DNA of 64,000 bases from Pseudoips prasinana (lineage: Eukaryota > Arthropoda > Insecta > Lepidoptera > Nolidae), in contig OX621265.1 in the NCBI GenBank assembly GCA_951640165.1, positions 22,147,001-22,211,000 of the forward strand, given 5' to 3'. The translations under genes were made by a program, and so were the position numbers. A model generated the notes under the pieces. It was not told the DNA's origin and searched no databases. It saw nothing but the letters and a program-made list of their open reading frames with translations. Positions 33,201 to 45,200 of the stretch are shown here, piece after piece (position 1 is the stretch's first letter; every line of letters starts with the position of its first letter).

Positions 33201-36200
33201 ATTGTTTACGTACTAGTAACGCTATGTATTAGCGTTTGGAAAACACTACTCACTGAGTCAGTAGTTCGAGTCGAGGTTGTCTATGAACTCTCGCATGTGC
33301 CGTTTGACGTCTGTCAGTTGTCTAGGTGACATTAGTGTGTTAGCGACACGACACATTGGGCATCCAGAGCTCGACCGCGCCGGGTGTGCGCACTGATTCT
33401 CTTTAACCACGTGTATGATGGCGGACATCGACGATGTTTTGGTATTAAATCCCTCTGAATCTCCGAAAAATATATATGTATAAACATGACAACATTAATT
33501 TATTTTCAGAGCCGCATGGAAACGTGTAGGGGAGGCCTAGTCAGGTACCACATTCCTCATTAATCTGTTCGGGTCGGTTGGCGTGGTTGGTAAATGCTTG
33601 CCTTTCACGTCGCTTGTCGTGGCTGTGATTCCCACCCAGGACAGACATTTGTGTGAATCAGAAAAGAAGACACTGTATGCGTTCAGTATTTTAGAAATAG
33701 TCCTGATATTATGTATACCTGAGATCGATTTTATGTAGAAATCTTAATCTAAATAAGTAACAAACTCTCGCCTTTATTATTGTTGCTAGCGACTTGCCCC
33801 GCCGGACCCGCACTTGCAATTTATGGCTCAGCGCCAGCGGGCTACTAATCGCTAGCGTCGTTGCGGCCACCGACCACTAGTTGTGGCCACCGACCACTAG
33901 TTACGGCTACCGACCCCCTTCGTTCGCGCGGTAACAAAGGACGTGGCGCCACTGGTGGCTGAGGCCGGTGGCCCGTTTGCGGGGCCCTAAAAAAGAGAGA
34001 GGAGGAAACGTGTAGCTACTCCCTTTGATTCTCGAAATTATTTATAAACAACTAGCTGTCAATGCTGCCTAAAGCCTAATATGTTTGTTTTACCTTTGTT
34101 GATCCTAAGTATTGGTTAAATATCTATATAAGTATGCATTTACAAAAGACAAGTAGTATGTCAGTTATCTGGTTTCCATAGTATAAGCTCTGCTTAGTTT
34201 GGAATCAGAGAGCCGTGTGTGAATAATGTCCTAGGATATTATTGTTACTCGGCCGCCTCTCGAACGATGTAATGGTATACGGTATTGCACGTTGTTTTTG
34301 ACTTGAGCGCTCACAAAAACAATGAAAGTGTGAGCGCTCATGTTAAAAACAACGTGCCATTCTAATTACTGTCCGATATGTGATAAATGAACTCGTCGAT
34401 AGACCCAGATGCCTATAGTGACACGTCTGTCAATGATCACAGTCAGTCGGACCCTGACGATGACTTGCCGCTGATTCAAACGAAGGATGAAAAACCAAGA
34501 CTTGGAAATGCGGAATCCGATATGAATACAGGTAAATATTTCTTAATTAGAATATAAGCAAGACCCTGATACGCTGTGATTTGTTTAATATAAATCGTGA
34601 ACCTTATGCTTATGTGATAAAGCTGAAAATCTATAAAAATCATTTGACAGATTGTAATAGCTGGATGTGCTGGCGTCAGATCCTAAAAATAATTATGTTG
34701 TTTACTTAACTATATTACTACAAACATTTTTTGACTATTTACAAGTGCTTATTTAAAGTCTACGTGAATAATAACCTTATTTTTTTTTCAACAGAATCAT
34801 TCCATGATAACGATGTCTTAGAGAAGAATCCATTTGACAAGGTATTATCACAGAATAAAGAGTACTTACGTATTATCCCAGTCGGAACCACAGGATGGTG
34901 TAATTCTGTTCCAGCCGGAACTTATTAAACGTAAGTACGTCTGGCCAGTTGGTATAGTGATAAGTGATTCTGACGGCTAAGCCAGAGGTGTGGGATCAAT
35001 CCCTACTCAGGGCAAATCTTTATTTATTTTTATTAATCTGATGATCACAATTATACAGGCTGGTAGAGGAGTTGACGTTGAAACACAAAATTTAGATACT
35101 TTATGATGAGGAGTATTCGAGTCACTCCCATGTATGTTCTACGATTTTACAACATAAATATATACATAAATATATTTATAAAATAGAATATAACGATAGG
35201 ATGTGACGTTTCTGCTCACGTGTTGTTTAGGGCACCCAATAAATGTTCTCGTAATTGATTTTAAAAAGAAAAACGACTCTTGGCCGTCGTGACTTCCAGG
35301 GTCAGTGCTAGGGCTTGCAATATCCGTTCATTTTTACTATCCGGATAGTACGGATATTAATATTTTACTATCCGGATTATCCGGATAATACGGATATTTT
35401 TTAGTTTTTATTATAAATAAAACTAGTAAACTTTTGTTACACGTTTTAATCAGTCTCTCAAGCAAAATGACAAAGAAATAAGAAACTATACCAATATTTC
35501 AAGTAATAATCACATAAAAAAACTAGTACACTTTCTAAAATTATACAATAAAACTTTGATCATACCGAACAAATAATTTGTATCTATTCTTTTCATATTA
35601 AAACAATTCTAATTAAAAGTGAGATCTATCTTAAATCACAGCATCCCAATAAAAACAACCTTGTTTCAAATTTTAACAAAAGTGATATTTTTATTTATTA
35701 TTATGGTTTAAAAAATCATAATAATTAAATATAAATATCACTTTTCGTGGCACATCAGCTCAATTTTAAATAACAATAGTATAAATCAAATATAATAAAC
35801 AAAAATGAACAAAATATCTCGAAATTATCAAATAATCAAATAACCCTTTTTAATATTATGTTAGGTTATTCTTTAACTATTTTTATTCAAATTTTGGTAA
35901 CATCATCTTAAACGCTTTAAAAATGAGATCTTACATTATCACAAATTACAACATCCCAATAAAATCAACCTATTTAAAAAATAATAATTAAATAAAAATA
36001 TCTTTGTCATTGGCAAATCAGCTTAATTATGAAACAACAAATATATAAATCAAATAACATAAAACAAATATAATCAGAATATATCAAAATAATCAAATAA
36101 TCTCTTCATAATATAATATTTCGCAATGCTTAAACTATTTTGTATCAAAATTTTGATAATATGATCTTAAAAAGCTTAAACTATATAATGAATCTTCTTT

Positions 36201-39200
36201 CATGGAAGTTCTTAAATGGTTACATAAATATCCTGTAGCAGAAAACACTCTTTCTGCTTCAACGCTGGTCGGCGGTATTGATAAAAGAAGATTGTAAACC
36301 CGTTCTAAATTCCTGCTCCCCTGCCCATTTCCATCAAATAGTGCCATCTCTACTCGAATTGTGGTGTCTAAATCATTTGTTGAAGAAGTCGGTTGCTGCG
36401 CAGAAGATGGCCGACTCATAAACCGGATGATTTCTTTTCGTAATTGTGTTTTAATTGATACGTCTACAGTTGAAGAAGAGCAACCTTCTGTATCTTGAGT
36501 GTTGTCTGTTGAAGTTATGACTGTTTGATCTGATTGTTTTGTGTCAAAAAATGTAGATATAATTTTAACAATCGTCAGTCTCACAGATTCGTTTGATGGA
36601 TTTTCAAAAGGATAGTCGTGTGTACTTCGCTGTTCATAAAAATTGTGAGGGTTGTGTAAATATGTCATTGTACCGATTATTTCTGGAATTCGTCGTTGTG
36701 ATATCCTTCTTTGGAGTGATACCAGAAGTTCATTACTAATAATGCTATCTTTTTGCGATAATTTATGAATCATAAATTTTAATGCTGTCTCAGCAGAAGT
36801 AAGTTTGCATTTTCTTCACAGATCGCTTCTACCGTAGCTTTGATTATATTAAGGGATACCGAAATTTCTTCAAGATGTTTTAATTCCGTATCAGTAAAAG
36901 ATATATCAGATTTAAAATCAATTAATGCTTTGAATACAGAATCTTTTAATAATAAGAATCGATCAATCATGTTAGCAAGACTGCTCCATCTTGTTTTGCA
37001 GTCTAAGACAAGACGAACATTCTTTTGTTCTCCTTCTGCGGTGTACTTGTAAAGCACCTCAGACTTGGTTGGTGATTTTTTAAACATCTTGACTACTTTT
37101 CTAACTCTTTTTGTTATTTCGTTATAATCTTGGTTTCTTAAACAAACTTCAGTTCTACGACCGGTTGCATGTATATTACTTGTAGCTACAATAAAACCTT
37201 TTTCACCATCAGAGTCTTCAATTTCTTGTTCATCTACATCTTCTGTACTGTCATCATTATCATTATTGTCTTGTATGACAACAGCTGACTCTTTTTTATT
37301 ATACAGAACGTCTAGAACTCCAAGCTGAATCCCGTGTGCATAACACAATTGGTGGTACACTCGTGTTTTTTTTCCTAGAGCACACATCACCGAAGCGCCA
37401 TCTGTTACCAGGTAAATAACATTATCGTTCAGTGACAGACCATACTGTGTCAACTTTGATTTGAGAAGGTTAAGGCAATTATCCGCCGTACCTTTGCCTG
37501 TCATCAATGAGAGTCCTAAATTTCTAAATGATTTGTTTTTAAACTGTGTCGAGTGTATATTTATATTCATAAATCTTTTATTTTGAACTGATGTCCATTC
37601 ATCTAGACTAACTGCAAAATTGCATTCTCTCGATTTCAACCGGTCCAATTCTATCTTTAGGTCTACCTTTGATTCTTCACAATGATTCAAACAATCTTTT
37701 TAACTGTGTGGTAATTTTAACCCGCTTTTTAAAAACAGTTTACGCAATGTCTGAGATGTACATAAAGCACTGAATGCAAATCCGTCTAGAGCTGCCAATT
37801 TAGAAATCATCACTTCCATACTCTCGTGCTCATCAGACTTAAAATAATCAACTATTTTAGCTTTTTTATTTGGTGTCACATTTTCTTCAGATTTAGACGT
37901 GGATGCTTGTGTTGTCAATGTTGTCATAGTAATCGAACTACTTGGCAGGTCAGTCGATGTGCCTTCTGGTCTTGAAGTGCTTTGAATTTTAACATTAATT
38001 GAATGTTTTAATCGAAGGTGATTATGTAAAGATGATGTTGATCCTGCGATTTTAAAAACTTTTTGCAAACATTGCATTGTGCCTGAGCACCATCAACACT
38101 GCGTTTAAAATGCTGCCAGACTGAGTTCTTCATTTGCGAACTTTTTTTGTATTCAAAAAATTGAGTTTTGGATGCCATTTTTAATAATATTTTTGATCAG
38201 AAAAATCTGTAAACAAAGAAAAGCCCTATTTAATTTTGAGAATTCTAGGCTTATTCAACAAAATTGATTACACTATACGAGTACGTACATTACTATTAAC
38301 AGCGATAGCGAAAGTAAAGAATTAAAGTTACTTACATGATTACATCTGACTGCATTGGCTTTTTACACAAACACAACACAACTTACACAACACCTCTGCA
38401 TGGAATACAACTTGTTTATGAGTGCGCGTAGGGCCGGGCGGGACGCCGCCGGTTGACAATAACAATGAGGGGCTCAGCGTGGGTGAAAAGTATAGAAAAA
38501 AAGACTGGTTTAAGTGAGAAGCGACCGTGATTGCGAAACAATACGATACATTCTTGGAAATGCGTGCAGTAAAGAGTTTAACATAAAGTTAACAAGTGTA
38601 CAATGTTGTTATGATCTCTGTCACTAGACTTTGACTTATTGTGATTTGTGAAGTAAGTAAATGGAATATTTGGAATCAAGTGATTAACTATATTAAAATA
38701 ATATAACGCAATAACACTCATGTATAGATTAGTGCGTGGTGATAATAGAAAGTCGTAGGTTAGAGATATGGTAATTATGTTGTATTCACTGAACACTAAT
38801 CTAAGATGAGGTTGAGATGGTGATGGTGTATGGTAATATATGAATAGTAAAGTGACTCGACGTGGTAGCCGACCGAGGTACGATTCACTACTAATGAAAT
38901 TACATGAATATAATAAGTATGAAACCACGCGCTACGGTAAAATGCTGTCGGTGCAAGTGCAACGCACTTAGCCCGTACATATTCCCGGGCGGGAGAAATG
39001 AGGATGCGAATGAGAATAAAATAAAATAGAACGTATGAGATGGTTATGAATTGGTGCAACAAGGGTGATTAACAATTTTAGTATGATTAACAAGGTGATG
39101 GAACAATTTTCTTATACTATGGTAATAGTCTCTAGGAGTCCATCGACATGTTCAAAGTTTCACTATAAGGATTACGCAAACGAGGCGACGTAGCCTTATC

Positions 39201-42200
39201 CACACGCGCACTATGTGACTTGTGAGTCTCATTAGCACTAGCACAGACACTATTGATCACATCACTGGTAGATTGCCTTTCTTTTACACTGACACACTGC
39301 ACTTGTCCGCTGCTCTCATCTCCGAAGACGACGCTGCTGGCGGCGGTGGCGGCTGCGCAGGTGGCGCGGCGCGAGCGCACCCGGCGGCACGCAAATATCA
39401 GACCGACGCATAGCGCTATACCCACGACCACATATATGGCAGCGTAGTGGTGAATGTCGTGGTAGGATATTTGGTCAACTACAGGTTTCTGGGATTTCAT
39501 TTTTTGTATCTGATCGCCTATGGTTCTGAAATCTTGCTCTATGTCACCGGTATTCCGTTCGTAACTCACAATGTTTGGTATGGAGATGTTGACTATGTGG
39601 TTTATTGGTGCTATTAATGGCTCAATTTGTTCCGGTTGAAGATTAAGCCTAGACGTGAATATCTTGTGTGCAGTTATGGTGAATGTTTCCGCTTTTATTA
39701 TACAGTCATTTTGTAAGGATACGACTCCCGCTCCTACTATCTTCACAGCCTTCATTTGCTGGCCACATATAATTCTCACGGAGCACTGGCCGCAACATGA
39801 AAATAAGTAGGTATTGGTAATACTCAACTGAAACCACGTATGCTCGCAAGGAACAAAGTTCGTCTTGCAGTTATTGGTGACATGATTCTTGACGCACAGA
39901 GATTGGTTATTGTTATATTGGTATAAGGGGCTATGCAATGAGCATAACTGGGTGGTGTCCTCGAACTGAACACATTGCTGAAAATCATTATCAGGCAATG
40001 GTAAGTACAAATCCTTTTGCAAGTTTATTGCTATATGTTTCTCAATGGGGACTAGGGTGACCATGAGATCATTAATTTTTCTAGGAATTGGTATCAGCTT
40101 GTAAGTGTTGTATAAGTCTCGACTGATTAATGGTATCTTTATTTCAAATATAAGGTAATGGCTGGTCACTCTAGCATTGACTTTCAAAAGATGATAAATT
40201 TTGGATATATTCTCCTGAATGTTAGCTATTGGTAATGACAAATCCTTCGACAGATGGCCAGATATCATATTAAGTTCTTGAAGAAGCTGCTCTGGTTTAA
40301 TGAGATGTATATCAAAATTTCCGTAGTATATATTAGTAATGGTATCTAACAAAGTGTCTTGGATGGTTCTCAGGCTGGTCAGTATGTTGTTGGCTATGAT
40401 AGAAGTCATGGCGAAGTAATTACTAGTGGCTACACTTTGAATTTCTGTCCGTAAATCGTTTGTGGCCTTTTCGAAAGATATCAGATGCTGGTTGAATATC
40501 TTGTGTTGTTTGTCCATGGTACTTTCAACTCTTTTTAGAAGATTATATTCGGCCTCAACAATGGATGTTTGGTTTTTCCATTATGTCGCTAAATATTCTT
40601 GGTTGGTTTTAAGAAAATCTATGTCCTTTCGATATTGCTCTGCAAAGTCTTCGTCTAATATCCCGAATAAACTATGCGCAATGTAGCCTACTCCATTAAT
40701 TAAACCACGTCGCAGTCTCGAATGCGATGTGAACTGCTGACCCAACAACATTCGGTTGTAGTACGAGCACTCATTGTATCCGTGTTTTAATTGTAACAAG
40801 ATAACGTCGCATTGTAACTTGATCTCTGCACTGGGACATAAGTTCTCTAAATGGTTAAAGTATTTATTAAACAACTCGTTGGCTTTCCAGTATGGATTCA
40901 TATCGTAGTAAACTACTAATTTCCATTCATCTCGAACGAGGTACATGGTAGATATCTGGTCTAAATATATGCTTTGGTTATTTGGTAGGTTTGTAATGGT
41001 ATACATGCTGTTGGTGATATAAGAAACATAAGAAACATTAACATTAGGTATATAATGTTACATGAACGTTTTGAATATTTATTAGTAGCTGGCGTTTTAT
41101 GACTCACATTCATTTGTTTATCTGGTGCCGTGCTATTTACTGGTAAAATAGATAACTTCACGAATGGTCACTTCATTGTAGTGTTTTTGATTTTGAGAAT
41201 GACTACTCTTACGAGGCCGTCTTGACCGGGATGAAGATCAATAACCCTACCTAGTGCCCACTTTCCAGGTGGCAAATTGTCTTCATGAATAATAACAATG
41301 TCGTCAATTTTTATATTTGGTTTTACTTGTCGCCATTTGGTTCGTGCTGACAACTGAGTAAGATATTCAGACTTCCATCTATTCCAAATATCTCTGAATA
41401 TTTTTTGAGTTAGCTGCCATCTCGTACGATGATCGTGCTCTGTTTCAACTATGGTAAGAGTTGGTCCGCTTGCTAGGAAATGAGAAGGTGTTAGGTAGTT
41501 TAAATCTTCTGGATCTTCTGTCATTGGGAATAGCGGTCTTGAATTCAAGCACGCTTCTAACTGCGTTAAAATTGTGGTAAACTCTTCAAAAGTTAGTTTT
41601 TGTTCTCCGACGACGCGTTTTAAATGATATTTGAGACTTTTGATTTTTGATTCCCACACCCCTCCACTCGACGGAAAGGATGGGCAATTTTAGTGCCAAA
41701 CAATGCCCATCTCCGAAATTCATTTAAAAAACCAGTATCGTTCGCAATTCGCTTTAATTCGTCGAGCCCTTCATTTAAAACTCTATTAGCACCCACGAAA
41801 TTGGTTCCATTATCGCTATACATATGGTGCGGAGTCCCTCTTCTCGCGGCCATCCTTCTTAGCGCAGCTAGGAAACTAGATGTGGTGAGATCGGAAACTA
41901 GCTCCAGATGCACGGCCTTAGTTGCCATACATACAAATACTGCTACGTAACCCTTGGTAGTTTTGATGCCACGACCCTTGTTTGCTTTTACCAGAATACT
42001 ACCGGTAAAGTCAACGCCGGTGTTCTCGAATGGTCTCGATACGTTGCTTCTGGAGAATGGTAAATCACCCATTAACTGTTGTTGTATATTTGGTTCATTT
42101 TTACGGCACGTAACGCATAGGCGAAGGCGCTTCTTGGTAGCTTGGTTGCCGCCCACTACCCAGTACGTTTTTCTTAAAAATGCTGATGTTAAGCGCGGTC

Positions 42201-45200
42201 CCCCATGGTAACAGAGTTTGTGCGCCTGGTCAATCAGCAATTCCGTCAATTTACTAGAGTGTGGTATAATAATAGCATTTTTCAACCGACCGCCGACACG
42301 TAATAGTCCATCCTTATCCAAAAATGGGTTTAAGTTGAAAATGTTACTCTTCTTATCTACACAAGTTTTGATACTTAAGTCAGACATCTCCTTTGAAAAC
42401 TCCAGTTGTTGACAATATTTTAAAATCATTAATTTTGCTCTATTTAACTCTGGTAAACTTAAATAAGGTTTTATATTTTTATCATTATTACGTGAAATTG
42501 CTCGCAAAATCCATGCAATAATTCGCACGGCTCGCAAAAATGTGCTGTGTTTCGTTACCAACAGTTGTATGACGGAGTCTTCCTGTGATCTAATTAAGTA
42601 CAACATTAGACAGTTTTGTTTTCTTGACTTCAATATCAGTAAAATAAGTTTTATGGTTTTTATTTAAATCTGGTATAAAAGTTGATAACCACTGAGGCCC
42701 TTTCCACCACAGCGGGTGCTCCTTTAATTGACTGGCTGTCAAGCCTCTACTCGCACAATCAGCCGGGTTTTGTTCTGATGGCACGTATCTCCAACACTCA
42801 GGCGGCATGGTTTCTGTTATTTTCCTCACTCTATTTGACACAAATGGTTTCCAACGGCTTGGATCTCCTTGTATCCATCCTAAGACGACCTTGGAGTCAG
42901 TCCAACCGTACATTTTTACATTATAATTTGGTAAACACTGCTTGACCTTTGACATCAGTTTAGATAGTAATTCAGCAGCACAGCACTCTAATTTTGGTAA
43001 TGAGATACTCTTGCTAGTAGGCACAAGTCTTGCTTTTGCTATTACAAGGACTACCGATGAGTGGTGACTACGGTTTAGCTTGCAATATACCACACTTGCA
43101 AAAGCAACAGTTAACGAATCGGCAAACCCATGTAGTTCAATGGTATCATTTTCACAGGTACCAATCCATCGAGGAATCTGTAACTGCTCAATTTGGTGTA
43201 TATCGGCCTTGATTTTTGTCCACTCAGCACAAATATTTTCTGGTAAATTTTGGTCCCACTCAGTTTGTAACCGTAAAACTGATTGGAATAATAATTTTAA
43301 TTTCGTAGTTAGAGGCGACAACCAACCTAACGGATCAAATACCTTAGATATGTCCGATAATAAGGATCTTTTTGTAGGATGAGTTGTAGTTTGTTCTATT
43401 TTAGATTGGAATGTAAATATGTCACTCTTGGGTTCCCAGCGAAGGCCCAAAGTCTGGGTAGCTTCCATTTCTCGAAAATCAAAGACTTCTTGATTTTCGT
43501 CAGAATTTGGTAGTAACTCTGGAGTATTCGATTTCCATTTTCTAAGGTTAAATCCACCTGATCTTAAGAGACGTATTAAGTCGCACTGTAAGCGTTTTCC
43601 GTAATCAAGCTGGTGGCAACCATGCAGGACGTCATCAGAATAAAAACACTCCTTGAGGACCTCTGGCGCGTTGGTATTTTGGTAATTATGCCATTCATCA
43701 CATGCAAGCTGTTTTAAGGTCATTATAGCAAGAAACGGAGCCGCCCTGCATCCATGGGTTATGGTGGTGAGCTGAAATTCCTTCAGTGGTAGAGAAGGAT
43801 TTTCACGCCAAATAATTTTTTGTAATGGCTGATCTTCTTTATTTACCCAAATTTGGCGAAACATCTTCTCAAGGTCAGCACAGAAAGCGTAACGGTACTG
43901 TCTCCATTTTAAAATTAAAGATAAGAAGTCTTGTTGTAAGTTTGGTCCTGCTTCCATTAATTCATTTATACTAAGGCCGGTAGACGTCCTTGCTGACGCA
44001 TTAAAAACCACTCTAAGTGGTGTCGTTGTCGACTCTAATCTTTGGACACAATGGTGTGGCAGATAACACTCCGGTGTCTGGTTACCGGGAGCTAATATCA
44101 TATGTCCTAAAGATATGTATTCATTAATGAACACCTTGTAATCATGTGCTATTTGATGGTTTCTAGCAAATTTTCGTTCTAATTGACGAAACTGAGCAAT
44201 TGCCATTGGTTTTGACGAACCCAATTTCGTTTCAAAATTTAATTTAAGCGGGAGTCTGACGTTATAACGCCCGTCTTCGTTCCGTTTGGTAGTGGTCTTA
44301 TAATAGTCAATGCACTGGTTGTCACGAGCTGATAAATTGGACTCTTCTAGTATATCTTCTATTTCCAAAAACCTTTGAATGTCGTCGAGTTGGTTTACAA
44401 CAACATTACAGTGGAAAGTCTTAACATTTCCACTTAATATCCAGCCAAATTGTGTTTGTTGCGCAATCGGCAGCGATTTACCGGATTTTATAAAACCATC
44501 TAATATGATAGTTGAATAAACATCAACTCCTAATAAAAGATCAATGTGTCTACTCGTGTAAAACTCTGGGTCGGCCAATTCAATGTTTTCTATGTATGGC
44601 CAATTTGGTTTATCAAATGAATGGTTAGGTAATTTGCCGGTAAGACTATTCATAATGTAAACATCCGTGGTATAATTAAAATCATTATAGCGAGAAGACA
44701 AAGTAACCGTAACGACCCCCTTACAGTTGTTTTCCCGCGCTCCAACTCCGAAAATTACACCCTTGCAGCGCTTTCTGGGTAACCCAAGCCTTTGAGCGGC
44801 ATTTTCAGTTATTAACGATGACTGGGATCCGCCATCTATCAAACAACGCATGGTATGAGAACTGCCATCGAACCCTTGGACATTCAAAACCGCGGTCGCC
44901 AAAAGACTTTCGGCCACGTTTTCATGCGACGTGTGACATTTTTGCTGAGTCGTTTCCGAGTTCGTAGAAGTTGATGGCCGCGTTTCCGTCATGAAGGCAT
45001 CGTGTAACAAGGAATTATGTTTCTTATCACAATAAAAACATGTTTTGCTTGATCTGCAGTCTTTTCCGTGGTGATTGAGTAAACAATTGCGACATAAATT
45101 AAAATTTGCAATAATTTTGCGCTTCGCATCCGGTGTTAAGTTGCGAAACGTTTTGCAATGATACAAAGCATGGTTTTCTTTGCATTGTGGACATTTTTGG

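Noticed and set aside
39222..39447. Two + strand frames opposite the env-like gene
   Set aside because: Shadow frames in the GC-rich coding region of the membrane segment; no similarity.
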